DNA of 64,000 bases from Brucella pseudintermedia (GCF_008932435.1 NZ_WBWE01000003.1:124001-188000), one strand, 5' to 3'; positions 1 through 9,804 are shown, counted from the first letter of the stretch. Program-made: numbers and translations. The notes: a model not told the origin generated them from the letters alone.

Positions 1-1
1 C

Positions 2-82
2 CCAAATATGGTGCCGGTAGATAAGATGCCTGCACTTCTTGAAAAGCTCATGGCTTTCGATCGTATCGCCAAGGGGCTTTAA
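2..82 (+). CDS. kdsA: KdsA C-terminus (3-deoxy-8-phosphooctulonate synthase), partial
   Basis: Only the last 26 codons, stop included, lie in the window; the frame is open to the left edge and ends in TAA at 80-82. The visible peptide ends MAFDRIAKGL and contains MVPVDKMPALLEKL, which matches my memory of the C-terminal helix of rhizobial and Brucella KdsA, the enzyme that condenses PEP with arabinose 5-phosphate in lipopolysaccharide KDO synthesis. kdsA directly upstream of eno is a known arrangement in Brucellaceae. The identification rests on about 25 residues and context. Confidence 0.7.
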   Translation, partial: PNMVPVDKMPALLEKLMAFDRIAKGL

Positions 83-101
83 ACAGTTCTCGGAGAATTT
101 A

Positions 102-134
102 AAAAGGCGGGGGATTTTCCTCCGCCTTTTGTTT
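102..134 (+). terminator. Rho-independent terminator after kdsA
   Basis: A 13-bp stem with one G-T wobble (102-114 paired with 118-130), closed by a three-base loop, is followed by a T-rich end. It lies 20 bases after the kdsA stop and separates that gene from eno. Confidence 0.85.
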
Positions 135-224
135 CGCTAAGGCTTAAAAACTGGCTCGGTGCATAATCTTTTCTGCAAAGCTTCAGGATTATGCGCTAAG
201 AAATGGCCGCATCGGATTTGTTAA

Positions 225-1550
<1,326 letters not shown>

Positions 1551-1570
1551 TTTCTATCGCAAGAGGATGA

Positions 1571-1600
1571 GGAAACGGCAGCCTGATGGCTGCCGTTTCC
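1571..1600. terminator. Perfect 13-bp hairpin between eno and the convergent DUF2165 gene
   Basis: Arms 1571-1583 and 1588-1600 are perfectly complementary around the loop TGAT. The T-tracts on either side are poor, but the position between two convergent genes suggests a shared bidirectional terminator. Confidence 0.7.
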
Positions 1601-1629
1601 AGTTTATGGAGCGTATCGTTCCATTTACT

Positions 1630-2145
1630 TCAGGCGTCGCTTTCTCTGTGGGAGAACATGATAACGATGCACATCATCGATGGAAGCGCATAAAGGAGGG
1701 CGCCCAACTGTGTGTTGAGGGAGTTTTCTTTTGTTTCCCATGCCATGAACCAATCCCCAGCGATAACCATGAAGCCAATGCCCCACACGGCAACAGCGCA
1801 GCATGCACCAAGAATTGTCCAGTTTTTGCCCGACGAAAATTTCGCGTAGCTGCCACGAAGATTGACGACCATTTTTACAAATCCGATAGTGGCGAGCACG
1901 CCCGCTAACGTTTCCATGGCTGTGATCACAGCAAGACCTGCATAGGGGACCCAACTTGCGGTAATCGCACGCCATGTCTGACCAGGAATACCATAAGTGT
2001 CGGACATAGCTAAAAGTGGCCGGATTGCATTTTCGGCAGTTCCTGAAAAATCAGCTGTATTATTAAGAAGGCTGAATATACCCCAGAGAGCGGGAAATAA
2101 TGACATGATAATGCATGGAAAACGCTTTATTATTATTTCATCCAT
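1630..2145 (-). CDS. DUF2165 family small integral membrane protein
   Basis: A 171-residue hydrophobic protein with about four membrane segments (roughly residues 10-27, 60-90, 108-130 and 145-165), with the composition and WETKENSLN-type loop I associate with DUF2165 (predicted small integral membrane proteins of unknown function). It is oriented against eno and preceded by a markedly AT-rich stretch. A downstream Met (residue 14, MSLFPALWG) could be an alternative start. It interrupts the eno-ftsB neighbourhood that is tight in many relatives, so it may be accessory. No biochemical role can be assigned. Confidence 0.8.
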   Translation of the reverse strand: MDEIIIKRFPCIIMSLFPALWGIFSLLNNTADFSGTAENAIRPLLAMSDTYGIPGQTWRAITASWVPYAGLAVITAMETLAGVLATIGFVKMVVNLRGSYAKFSSGKNWTILGACCAVAVWGIGFMVIAGDWFMAWETKENSLNTQLGALLYALPSMMCIVIMFSHRESDA

Positions 2146-2519
2146 TTCATTGTCCTTTAAATTTAAAATTGATATTCGCTAAAAATATAATTCAATTATA
2201 GCACTAAGGATCGAGTATGGAATATTTAGTTTAATTTTTTTTGACAGTTATGTTATTTTTTATTTGTATTTATTCTAATATGTGACTGTCGTTCGAGGGG
2301 AATTTTTAAACTACTCTCATTGTTTAGATGCAGTCGGTCTGGCTCGGTCCAGTTGAGGGACGAGCTCTGCAGTTGAAAGTATCGCATTTCGATTGGACGG
2401 AGGATTTGACGAACCGTATTTGTATTGATATCAATATAAATACACCGCATGCGAGCTTGGTACTTGCATTAGCAGGAGTGCTCGAAACTTTGGGCGGAGA
2501 TGTCAATCGGGAGAGAGAA
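2146..2519. other. AT-rich intergenic region upstream of two divergent accessory genes
   Basis: About 370 bases without a convincing gene. The left part (about 2150-2300) is strikingly AT-rich compared with the rest of the window. The right part has an open frame continuous with the DUF1428 gene from 2328, but it lacks family similarity and a good ribosome binding site. It also holds a TTGACG box (2406-2411) and a 14-bp palindrome (2423-2436). Confidence 0.6.
2406..2436 (+). promoter_or_regulatory. Candidate promoter with overlapping palindromic operator
   Basis: TTGACG (2406-2411) is followed 17 bases later by TATCAA (2429-2434), giving plausible -35 and -10 boxes. The perfect palindrome TATTGATATCAATA (2423-2436) overlaps the -10. 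Such symmetry over a -10 box is typical of repressor sites. The element lies 84 bases before the DUF1428 start. No regulator gene is adjacent. Confidence 0.45.
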
Positions 2520-2873
2520 ATGGCTTATATCGAAGGATTTGTTGTCGCCGTACCAAGGGCGAACAAAGAACTCTATCGCAAACATGCTGCAGAGGCGGCG
2601 GTGTTATTCAAAGAGTTTGGCGTTACGCGGATGGTCGAAGCGTGGGGAGATGATGTGCCAGAAGGCAAGATCACAGATTTTCGCCGCGCGGTCAAAGCAG
2701 AGGCGGACGAGGAGGTGGTGTTTTCCTGGTTCGAATATCCTGACAAGGCAACGCGAGATGCTGCAAATAGCAAGATGATGAGCGATCCGCGCATGAAGAC
2801 AATGGGCGATCAGATGCCATTTGACGGCAAGCGCATGATCTTCGGCGGCTTCTCCACCATTATAGATGTCTGA
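2520..2873 (+). CDS. DUF1428 family protein (YbaA-like)
   Basis: A 117-residue soluble protein starting MAYIEGFVVAVP, the standard N-terminus of DUF1428, an alpha/beta family of unknown function in the dimeric alpha-beta barrel class. The family pattern continues through VEAWGDDVPEGK, FSWFEYP and the C-terminal MPFDGKRMIFGGF. The start at 2520 is chosen because GGGAGAGA lies just upstream and the family begins here; the in-frame extension back to 2328 has no family similarity. It stands alone, with a possible regulated promoter upstream. Confidence 0.88.
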   Translation: MAYIEGFVVAVPRANKELYRKHAAEAAVLFKEFGVTRMVEAWGDDVPEGKITDFRRAVKAEADEEVVFSWFEYPDKATRDAANSKMMSDPRMKTMGDQMPFDGKRMIFGGFSTIIDV

Positions 2874-2904
2874 TCCGATCAACCGTTTTGGTGGCAGGGG
2901 GGGG

Positions 2905-2927
2905 CGGCTTGCTGGAGTGGCAAGCCG
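2905..2927 (+). terminator. Hairpin after the DUF1428 gene
   Basis: An 8-bp stem (CGGCTTGC paired with GCAAGCCG) lies just after a run of eight G and is followed by a weakly T-rich stretch. Terminator-like, but not a strong example. Confidence 0.45.
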
Positions 2928-3126
2928 TTCTCGATTCTTGACTGGGTTTAGATCGCTCGCTCCAGGGTGCGTCCCTTCAACATTTCAGCAAAAACGCTGC
3001 CCGACGACTTTCGACACGTGATCTTGGTAAATCTCTGTTAAGCAAAATAATGCTTGATGGTGGAATTCGGAACGATGCCGCCCGCAGGATTCGTAGCGGC
3101 TCCGGATGTCCGGGAAGGGAGTCGAA

Positions 3127-3456
3127 ATGTGGACCAAGCAGAAACGTAAATCGATCCGTGGGCGTTTTGTATTGCCCATTCTGACGGCTGCGTTTCTCAG
3201 CTATTTCGGCTTCCACGCCTATCACGGCGAATATGGTCTCTATTCGCGTATCCAACTGGAAGAGCAGAAAAGCCTGCTGGCCAAACAGCTCGAACAGGTG
3301 ACTGCTGATCGCAACGCGCTGGAAAAACGAGTCACACTTTTACGTGACGGTTCCATCGAGAAGGATATGCTTGACGAGCAGGCGCGCAGGGCGCTTAATC
3401 TCTCCCATCCCGATGAAGTGACGATAATCACATCACGGGAAGATCGATCGAATTAA
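3127..3456 (+). CDS. ftsB: Septum formation initiator FtsB/DivIC
   Basis: A 109-residue bitopic inner-membrane protein of the divisome. It has a short basic cytoplasmic N-terminus, one membrane segment (about residues 14-33), then a coiled coil (about 42-75, rich in L, E, Q and K) and the typical RALNLSHPDEV tail. FtsB acts with FtsL and FtsQ to bridge early and late division proteins. The ATG at 3127 has GGGAAGGGA six bases upstream; an upstream in-frame ATG (3106) is less likely because it would place this sequence inside the gene. Location just before pdhA is the standard alphaproteobacterial context. Confidence 0.9.
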   Translation: MWTKQKRKSIRGRFVLPILTAAFLSYFGFHAYHGEYGLYSRIQLEEQKSLLAKQLEQVTADRNALEKRVTLLRDGSIEKDMLDEQARRALNLSHPDEVTIITSREDRSN

Positions 3457-3479
3457 CTGAAATCCGGTTAATTGTCTTT

Positions 3480-3550
3480 TTGTGATATGTTTTTAAGAGC
3501 TTGGCGACATAGCAGCTATGCTCTGGGCGCATATTGTATCTTGTGATATG
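3480..3550 (+). promoter_or_regulatory. Upstream region of pdhA with a repeated TTGTGATATG
   Basis: The 10-mer TTGTGATATG occurs at 3480-3489 and again at 3541-3550, 61 bases apart, in the short gap before pdhA. It could be a pair of binding sites or chance. No confident -35/-10 pair was assigned. Confidence 0.25.
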
Positions 3551-3593
3551 CCTGTATAACGTCACAATAGAACGACAATTTAGGGAGCGAGAT

Positions 3594-4634
3594 ATGGCAC
3601 CGAGGGCTAAAAAGACGCCTGCAAGCAAAACGCAGGCGTCTTCTGTAAATGCACCCAAGGCACCCGCGCCTGCAAACTTCGACAAGAAGCAGGAGCTGGA
3701 CGCTTATCGGGAAATGCTGTTGATCCGGCGTTTCGAAGAAAAGGCCGGCCAGCTTTATGGCATGGGCTTCATTGGCGGTTTCTGCCACCTTTACATCGGC
3801 CAGGAGGCCGTGGTGGTTGGCATGCAGATGGCGCTGAAGGAAGGTGATCAGGTCATCACCGCCTATCGTGACCACGGCCATATGCTTGCGGCGGGCATGA
3901 GCGCGCGCGGCGTCATGGCTGAACTGACCGGACGTCGCAGCGGCCTTTCCAAAGGCAAGGGCGGCTCCATGCACATGTTCTCCAAAGAGAAGAACTTTTA
4001 TGGCGGTCACGGTATCGTCGGTGCGCAGGTTTCGCTCGGCACAGGTCTGGCGTTCGCGAATCGCTATCGCGATAATGATAACGTAACGCTGACGTATTTC
4101 GGTGATGGCGCCTCCAATCAGGGGCAGGTCTACGAAAGCTTCAACATGGCATCGCTGTGGAAGCTGCCCGTGGTCTACATCATCGAGAACAATCGTTATG
4201 CGATGGGTACGTCCGTTTCGCGCTCGTCGGCGGAAACGGATTTCTCGAAGCGTGGTCTTTCTTTCAATATTCCTGGCATCCAGGTGGACGGCATGGACGT
4301 TCGTGCAGTCAAGGCGGCTGGCGATCTCGCTGTGGAATGGACGCGTTCCGGCAAGGGGCCGATTATTCTCGACATGCAGACCTATCGCTACCGCGGTCAC
4401 TCCATGTCGGACCCGGCGAAGTACCGCTCGAAGGAAGAAGTGCAGAAGATGCGCTCCGAGCATGATCCGATTGAGCAGGTCAAGCAGCGCTTGATCGAAA
4501 AGGGTTGGGCAACCGAGGAAGAGCTGAAGGAAATCGACAAGGAAGTCCGCGATATTGTCGCTGATTCTGCTGATTTCGCTCAAAACGATCCAGAGCCGGA
4601 TGCATCCGAGCTCTACACGGATATTCTGCTCTAA
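3594..4634 (+). CDS. pdhA: Pyruvate dehydrogenase E1 component, alpha subunit
   Basis: Thiamine-diphosphate-dependent decarboxylation of pyruvate as the alpha half of the heterotetrameric E1. The 346-residue protein has a K/A/P-rich N-terminal tail, then the E1-alpha fold. The ThDP motif begins GDGASNQGQVYESFN near residue 170 and ends at VYIIENNRYAMGT. The TYRYRGHSMSDPAKYRSKEE segment matches the conserved loop of E1 alpha. The ATG at 3594 is preceded by GGGAGCGAG; an in-frame upstream ATG at 3534 lacks a site. First gene of the pdh cluster, 18 bases before pdhB. Confidence 0.97.
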   Translation: MAPRAKKTPASKTQASSVNAPKAPAPANFDKKQELDAYREMLLIRRFEEKAGQLYGMGFIGGFCHLYIGQEAVVVGMQMALKEGDQVITAYRDHGHMLAAGMSARGVMAELTGRRSGLSKGKGGSMHMFSKEKNFYGGHGIVGAQVSLGTGLAFANRYRDNDNVTLTYFGDGASNQGQVYESFNMASLWKLPVVYIIENNRYAMGTSVSRSSAETDFSKRGLSFNIPGIQVDGMDVRAVKAAGDLAVEWTRSGKGPIILDMQTYRYRGHSMSDPAKYRSKEEVQKMRSEHDPIEQVKQRLIEKGWATEEELKEIDKEVRDIVADSADFAQNDPEPDASELYTDILL

Positions 4635-4652
4635 TTCCAGGAAGGTGTTGTC

Positions 4653-6050
4653 ATGCCCGTAGAAATTCTCATGCCCGCACTTTCCCCAACCATGGAAGAG
4701 GGTAAACTCTCTAAATGGCTGAAGAAAGAAGGCGACAAGGTTACGTCCGGCGATGTGATTGCCGAAATTGAAACCGACAAGGCGACGATGGAAGTCGAAG
4801 CTGTCGATGAAGGTACAATCGGCAAGATTCTTGTCGACGAAGGCACCGAAGGCGTAAAGGTCAATACGCCGATTGCCGTGCTTCTTGGTGACGGTGAAAG
4901 TGCTTCCGATATTGGCGCTGCTCCGGCTGCAAAGGCTGAAGCACCGAAGACCGAAGCCCAGGAAGAACCCAAGGCGGAAGAAAAGAAGGCTGACGCTGTT
5001 CCGGCTGCCCCCAAGGCTCCAGCCCTCGAAGTTGCATCTGATCCGGACATTCCGGCTGGCACTGAAATGGTTTCCACGGCCGTTCGTGAAGCGCTTCGCG
5101 ATGCGATGGCCGAAGAAATGCGCCGCGACCCGAACGTTTTCGTGATGGGCGAAGAAGTTGCCGAATATCAGGGTGCTTACAAGGTAACGCAGGGGCTTCT
5201 TGACGAGTTCGGCCCGAAGCGCGTTGTCGACACACCGATTACCGAACACGGTTTTGCCGGTGTCGGCGTTGGCGCTGCTTTCGCAGGCTTGCGCCCAATC
5301 GTTGAATTCATGACCTTCAATTTTGCCATGCAGGCAATTGACCAGATCGTGAACTCTGCTGCCAAGACGCTTTATATGTCCGGTGGACAGATGGGCGCTC
5401 CTATGGTCTTCCGCGGTCCGTCCGGTGCGGCTGCGCGCGTTGCTGCCCAGCATTCGCAGTGCTACGCCGCCTGGTACAGTCATATTCCGGGTCTGAAAGT
5501 CGTCATGCCGTACACGGCAGCCGACGCCAAGGGCTTGCTGAAGGCAGCTATCCGCGATCCGAATCCGGTGATCTTCCTCGAAAACGAAATTCTTTATGGT
5601 CATCATTTCGATGTGCCGAAGCTTGATGATTTCGTTCTGCCGATCGGCAAGGCCCGTATCCACAAGCAGGGCAAGGATGCAACCATCGTTTCGTTCGGCA
5701 TCGGCATGACCTACGCCGTCAAGGCGGCGGAAGAGCTGGCCGAGCAGGGCATCGATGTTGAAATCATCGATCTGCGCACCATCCGCCCGATGGATATTCC
5801 GACCGTCGTCGAATCGGTCAAGAAGACCGGTCGACTGGTGACCGTGGAAGAAGGTTTCCCGCAGTCGTCGGTGGGTACGGAAATTGCTACCCGCGTCATG
5901 CAGCAGGCTTTTGACTATCTCGATGCGCCGATCCTGACCATTGCTGGCAAGGATGTTCCGATGCCTTATGCGGCAAATCTGGAAAAGCTGGCGCTGCCGA
6001 CTGTCGCCGAAGTGGTCGAAGCGGTGAAAGCCGTTACCTATACCGCTTAA
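4653..6050 (+). CDS. pdhB: Pyruvate dehydrogenase E1 beta subunit with N-terminal lipoyl domain
   Basis: The 465-residue protein joins a lipoyl domain (residues 1-80, with lysine 43 in [11 protein letters not shown]) through an Ala/Pro/Glu/Lys-rich linker (about 85-135) to the E1-beta catalytic domain (about 140-465). This lipoylated E1 beta is characteristic of alphaproteobacteria. The subunit completes the ThDP site with PdhA. Typical segments include [26 protein letters not shown] and [17 protein letters not shown]. The lipoyl domain is nearly the same as that of the adjacent E2, suggesting both are substrates of the lipoylation system that includes LipA here. Confidence 0.97.
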   Translation: MPVEILMPALSPTMEEGKLSKWLKKEGDKVTSGDVIAEIETDKATMEVEAVDEGTIGKILVDEGTEGVKVNTPIAVLLGDGESASDIGAAPAAKAEAPKTEAQEEPKAEEKKADAVPAAPKAPALEVASDPDIPAGTEMVSTAVREALRDAMAEEMRRDPNVFVMGEEVAEYQGAYKVTQGLLDEFGPKRVVDTPITEHGFAGVGVGAAFAGLRPIVEFMTFNFAMQAIDQIVNSAAKTLYMSGGQMGAPMVFRGPSGAAARVAAQHSQCYAAWYSHIPGLKVVMPYTAADAKGLLKAAIRDPNPVIFLENEILYGHHFDVPKLDDFVLPIGKARIHKQGKDATIVSFGIGMTYAVKAAEELAEQGIDVEIIDLRTIRPMDIPTVVESVKKTGRLVTVEEGFPQSSVGTEIATRVMQQAFDYLDAPILTIAGKDVPMPYAANLEKLALPTVAEVVEAVKAVTYTA

Positions 6051-6067
6051 ACAGAAAGGGTCTGGAC

Positions 6068-7402
6068 ATGCCGATCAATATCACCATGCCAGCGCTTTCT
6101 CCGACGATGGAAGAAGGCAACCTGTCGAAATGGCTGGTCAAGGAAGGCGACAAGATCGCTCCTGGCGATGTCATCGCTGAAATCGAGACCGACAAGGCCA
6201 CGATGGAAGTTGAAGCTGTGGATGAAGGCACGATTGCCAAGATCGTGGTTCCCGCCGGTTCCGAAGGCGTCAAGGTCAATGCGCTGATCGCTATCCTCGC
6301 CGAAGAAGGCGAGGATGTGGCGGCTGCGGCCAAGGGCGCAGCGTCTGCTCCGAAAGCCGAGGCAAAAGCTGAAACTCCGAAGGAAGAGCCGAAGCCGGCC
6401 ACTGCACCTGCACCGGCCAAGGCAGAGCAGCCTGCTGCTGCGAGTGCAGCCACCCAGAAGGGCGACCGCGTGTTCGCCTCACCGCTCGCGCGTCGCATCG
6501 CCAAGGAATCCGGTGTCGATATTGCTGCTGTGAAGGGCACCGGCCCGCATGGTCGCGTCGTTCAGCGCGATGTGGAAGCCGCTCTGGCTTCCGGCGGCGC
6601 GAAGGCTGCTCAGCCGAAGGCGGAAGCTGCCTCTGCCGTCGCGCCGAAGCCGATGTCGGACGATGCCGTTCTCAAGCTCTTTGAAGAAGGCAGTTACGAG
6701 ATCGTTCCACACGATGGCATGCGCAAGACGATTGCTCGTCGTCTGGTGGAATCGAAGCAGACTGTTCCGCATTTCTATCTGACGATCGATTGCGAATTGG
6801 ATGCGCTTCTCGCCCTGCGGTCGCAGATCAATGCCGCATCGCCGATGATCAAGACCGAAAAGGGAGAGGTTCCGGCCTACAAGCTTTCGGTCAACGATAT
6901 GGTCATCAAGGCAACGGCTCTGGCGCTGCGCGATGTTCCGGACGCCAACGTGTCGTGGACCGAAGGCGGCATGGTCAAGCACAAGCGCGCCGATGTGGGG
7001 GTTGCAGTCTCCATTCCGGGCGGTTTGATTACGCCTATCGTTCGTCAGTCGGACTCGAAGACATTGTCTACGATTTCCAACGAGATGAAGGATCTTGCCA
7101 AGCGTGCGCGTGATCGCAAGTTGAAGCCTGAAGAATATCAGGGCGGTTCGACCTCCGTGTCCAACCTTGGCATGTTCGGCGTGAAGGACTTTGCCGCGAT
7201 CATCAATCCGCCGCATGCGACCATTTTCGCAATCGGTGCAGGTGAACAGCGTGCAGTGGTCAAGAACGGTGAAATCAAGGTCGCGACCGTTATGTCCGTG
7301 ACCCTTTCAACCGATCACCGTGCGGTCGATGGCGCATTGGCTGCTGAACTTGCACAGGCCTTCAAACGCCACATCGAAAACCCGATGGGTATGCTGGTCT
7401 GA
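6068..7402 (+). CDS. pdhC: Dihydrolipoamide acetyltransferase, E2 of pyruvate dehydrogenase
   Basis: Transfers the acetyl group from lipoamide to CoA and forms the core of the complex. The 444-residue protein has one lipoyl domain (1-80, lysine 43), an Ala/Pro/Lys-rich linker, an E3/E1-binding domain (about 138-175, [20 protein letters not shown]), a second linker, and the catalytic acetyltransferase domain ending with DHRAVDG, which carries the active-site His and Asp. One lipoyl domain is normal for this group. It follows pdhB by 17 bases. Also called aceF. Confidence 0.97.
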   Translation: MPINITMPALSPTMEEGNLSKWLVKEGDKIAPGDVIAEIETDKATMEVEAVDEGTIAKIVVPAGSEGVKVNALIAILAEEGEDVAAAAKGAASAPKAEAKAETPKEEPKPATAPAPAKAEQPAAASAATQKGDRVFASPLARRIAKESGVDIAAVKGTGPHGRVVQRDVEAALASGGAKAAQPKAEAASAVAPKPMSDDAVLKLFEEGSYEIVPHDGMRKTIARRLVESKQTVPHFYLTIDCELDALLALRSQINAASPMIKTEKGEVPAYKLSVNDMVIKATALALRDVPDANVSWTEGGMVKHKRADVGVAVSIPGGLITPIVRQSDSKTLSTISNEMKDLAKRARDRKLKPEEYQGGSTSVSNLGMFGVKDFAAIINPPHATIFAIGAGEQRAVVKNGEIKVATVMSVTLSTDHRAVDGALAAELAQAFKRHIENPMGMLV

Positions 7403-7410
7403 TTGATCAA

Positions 7411-7455
7411 CTTCAGGGGCGTCGCGTTTTTTCAAGCGCGACGCCTGAGGTTTTT
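7411..7455 (+). terminator. Terminator-like hairpin overlapping the RBS of the next gene
   Basis: The 5' arm 7411-7426 pairs with 7437-7450: eight perfect GC-rich inner pairs (GCGTCGCG with CGCGACGC), then six outer pairs around a two-base bulge, followed directly by TTTTT (7451-7455). The GAGG at 7447-7450 that would serve as ribosome binding site for the gene starting at 7458 is in the outer 3' arm, so the hairpin would both favour termination and hide that site. Confidence 0.7.
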
Positions 7456-7457
7456 GG

Positions 7458-8045
7458 ATGGCTGGACAACTGAATCTACGCCCGGCTGAACGCCGTGAAG
7501 CCGCAGAGATAGCGATTCTGGTCGATATCTCTTCGCATGGCTTTGCATCATGGCTCTGGTATGGTGCGGTTCTTGACGGACGAACCGAAACGGCCATGGA
7601 ACGTGGCCGGCAGTATATGCGCGCCGACGGTTCCGAAGGCTGGCAGAGCACGACGATTGCCGAATGGGCTGGCGACATTGCTGGACTCTCCATCGGCTTC
7701 ACACTCGATGACAGTTTGAACGAAACACCCTCGCAGCATCCGGTTCTCGATCAATTGATCGATCTGCAGCGCAAGGTGATAGGCAACCGTTTCATAGACA
7801 GCGTTGGCGTTTATCGGGAGTTTCGCGGCAAGGGTATTGGCCGCGCGCTCGTCGCGAAGGAGATAGAGACAGCGCGGCGAAACGGTAATCCGGCGATCAG
7901 CCTCATAACTGAAAGCCACAACGATGTGGCGCTCTCCCTTTACGGCGCCCATGGTTTCAAGGAAATTGAGCGGCTCGAAGCGATCGAACGCATTGGGCAG
8001 GACAAAAGACACGACTGGGTGCTGCTCACCCGAGAAGTGAACTGA
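7458..8045 (+). CDS. GNAT family N-acetyltransferase
   Basis: A 195-residue protein with the GNAT acetyl-CoA fold. The clearest part is VYREFRGKGIGRALVAKEIETARRNG (about residues 115-142), which contains the R/Q-x-x-G-x-G/A pyrophosphate loop, followed by ITESHNDVALSLYGAHGFKE, the usual C-terminal GNAT signature. The substrate is unknown. It sits between E2 and E3 of pyruvate dehydrogenase, the source of acetyl-CoA, and 16 bases before lpdA, so it is probably co-transcribed with lpdA. A terminator-like hairpin precedes its ATG. Confidence 0.88.
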   Translation: MAGQLNLRPAERREAAEIAILVDISSHGFASWLWYGAVLDGRTETAMERGRQYMRADGSEGWQSTTIAEWAGDIAGLSIGFTLDDSLNETPSQHPVLDQLIDLQRKVIGNRFIDSVGVYREFRGKGIGRALVAKEIETARRNGNPAISLITESHNDVALSLYGAHGFKEIERLEAIERIGQDKRHDWVLLTREVN

Positions 8046-8061
8046 GCAAAGGCAGGACAAT

Positions 8062-9525
8062 ATGGCCGACATTTACGACGTTATTGTTATCGGCTCGGGC
8101 CCGGGTGGTTATGTCACCGCAATCCGCGCTGCGCAGCTTGGCCTCAAGACGGCTATCGTTGAGCGTGAACATCTGGGCGGCATTTGCCTCAACTGGGGTT
8201 GCATACCAACCAAGGCGCTGTTGCGCTCGGCTGAAATCCTGCATTTCGGTGAGCATGCCAAGGATTACGGCCTCAAGCTGGAAGGCACAATTACGCCTGA
8301 TGTGAAGGCTGTGGTGCAGCGCTCGCGCGGTGTGTCGGCACGTCTTAACGGCGGCGTCGGCTTCCTGATGAAGAAGAACAAGATCGACGTGATCTGGGGG
8401 GAAGCGAAGCTCACCAAAGCCGCTTCTGGTTCTAATCCGGTAGAAATTTCGGTCGGCAAGTCCTCAAAGCAGCCGATGCAGCCGCAAAACCCTGTTCCCA
8501 AGGGCGTTCTGGGCGAGGGCACCTACAAGGCGAAGCACGTCATTGTCGCCACCGGCGCACGTCCGCGCTCGCTGCCGGGCATCGAGCCGGATAGCAAGCT
8601 GATCTGGACCTATTTTGAAGCAATGGTTCCGCAAGAACTGCCGAAATCCATGCTTGTCATGGGGTCGGGCGCAATCGGTATCGAGTTCGCTTCTTTCTAC
8701 AACGACATGGGCGTCGACGTGACGGTCGTGGAACTTATGCCGCAGATCATGCCGGTTGAGGACGCAGAAATTTCTGCGCTTGCGCGCAAGCAACTCGAAA
8801 AGCGCGGCCTGAAAATCATCACCGATGCCAAGGTTACGAAGGTCGAGAAGGGCACAAACAATGTGACCGCCCATATCGAGACCAAGGACGGCAAGACACA
8901 GCCGTTAACGGTTGACCGCATGATTTCGGCGGTTGGCGTTCAGGGTAATATCGAAAATCTCGGCCTCGAAGCTCTCGGCGTGAAAACCGACCGGGGATGC
9001 GTTGTTATCGACAGTTATGGCAAGACCAATGTTGCAGGCATCTATGCTATCGGCGACGTTGCAGGTCCGCCCATGCTGGCGCACAAGGCCGAGCACGAAG
9101 GCGTTATCTGCATTGAGAAAATCGCCGGTCTCCCGAACGTGCATCCGCTCGAAAAGAACATGATTCCGGGCTGCACCTATTGCAATCCGCAGGTCGCTTC
9201 CGTTGGGCTGACTGAAGCGAAGGCTAAGGAAAACGGTTACGACATCCGGGTCGGCCGCTATTCGTTTGCCGCAAACGGCAAGGCGATTGCGCTCGGTGAA
9301 GATCAGGGACTGGTCAAGACCATCTTCAACAAGAAGACGGGACAGCTGCTTGGCGCCCATATGGTCGGTGCAGAAGTGACCGAACTCATCCAGGGGTTCG
9401 TGGTTGCCATGAACCTCGAAACGACCGAGGAAGAACTGATGCATTCGGTCTTCCCGCATCCAACCCTTTCGGAAATGATGAAGGAAAGCGTTCTGGATGC
9501 GTATGGCCGCGCACTAAACGCATAA
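8062..9525 (+). CDS. lpdA: Dihydrolipoamide dehydrogenase (E3)
   Basis: FAD flavoprotein that reoxidises dihydrolipoamide with NAD+. The 487-residue protein starts with the FAD-binding GSGPGG (11-16), has the redox-active disulfide in ICLNWGC (Cys42 and Cys47), an NAD-binding GSGAIGIEFASFY segment, and the C-terminal HPHPTLSEMM with the active-site His/Glu pair of the partner subunit. A short extra loop (about residues 130-150, rich in S, P, Q and N) precedes the conserved ATGARPR motif. As the E3 of the pdh cluster it serves PDH and may serve other 2-oxoacid complexes. Confidence 0.97.
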   Translation: MADIYDVIVIGSGPGGYVTAIRAAQLGLKTAIVEREHLGGICLNWGCIPTKALLRSAEILHFGEHAKDYGLKLEGTITPDVKAVVQRSRGVSARLNGGVGFLMKKNKIDVIWGEAKLTKAASGSNPVEISVGKSSKQPMQPQNPVPKGVLGEGTYKAKHVIVATGARPRSLPGIEPDSKLIWTYFEAMVPQELPKSMLVMGSGAIGIEFASFYNDMGVDVTVVELMPQIMPVEDAEISALARKQLEKRGLKIITDAKVTKVEKGTNNVTAHIETKDGKTQPLTVDRMISAVGVQGNIENLGLEALGVKTDRGCVVIDSYGKTNVAGIYAIGDVAGPPMLAHKAEHEGVICIEKIAGLPNVHPLEKNMIPGCTYCNPQVASVGLTEAKAKENGYDIRVGRYSFAANGKAIALGEDQGLVKTIFNKKTGQLLGAHMVGAEVTELIQGFVVAMNLETTEEELMHSVFPHPTLSEMMKESVLDAYGRALNA

Positions 9526-9540
9526 GACGGAGAGACGCTC

Positions 9541-9804
9541 ATTCCGCTGATCGAGAACGGAGGGCCTTGGCGGCGTGCCGCCTGGCCCATCATCAAATGG
9601 TGTACCGTGGGAGGTCTGGTGCTGGGGTTTGCAGCCGGCACCTTGAGTGTTCTCGGCGGCAACACCATATCGGTCAACGGGATGGCCATGGCTGGCTGGT
9701 ACGGCGTGTGGGTGCTCGCCTTGGCGCTGGGGGCTGCGGGTCTGGTGTTTGGCCTCATATGGGCGCTGGTCTTTCGTGCTCTCGGCCTGGCGACGCGGCG
9801 ATGA
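9541..9804 (+). CDS. Small two-segment membrane protein, start codon uncertain
   Basis: An open frame between lpdA and lipA encodes a protein with two membrane segments (WPIIKWCTVGGLVLGFAAG and AGWYGVWVLALALGAAGLVF) joined by a short loop, ending in ATRR. The only in-frame GTG (9607) would cut into the first membrane segment. A good ribosome binding site (GGAGAG, 9529-9534) lies six bases before an ATT codon at 9541, with a CTG at 9547; I therefore give the start as 9541, an unusual codon. The frame has no ATG before the middle of the protein. Function unknown; probably co-transcribed with lpdA. Confidence 0.6.
   Translation: MPLIENGGPWRRAAWPIIKWCTVGGLVLGFAAGTLSVLGGNTISVNGMAMAGWYGVWVLALALGAAGLVFGLIWALVFRALGLATRR

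Noticed and set aside
1567-1908. Plus-strand frame after eno (113 codons)
   Set aside because: Antisense to the DUF2165 gene, which has a clear membrane protein pattern on the other strand.
2328-2519. N-terminal extension of the DUF1428 protein
   Set aside because: No family similarity; the ribosome binding site and family start fit 2520, and a likely promoter lies inside the extension.
3480-3550. Direct repeat TTGTGATATG as a regulator site for pdhA
   Set aside because: Two copies of a 10-mer 61 bases apart without symmetry; not strong enough for a finding, listed only as a low-confidence feature.
3516-5663. A 715-codon open frame on the minus strand across pdhA and pdhB
   Set aside because: It is antisense to two certain genes whose codon use leaves the opposite frame open; the product is Arg/His/Phe-rich with no family.
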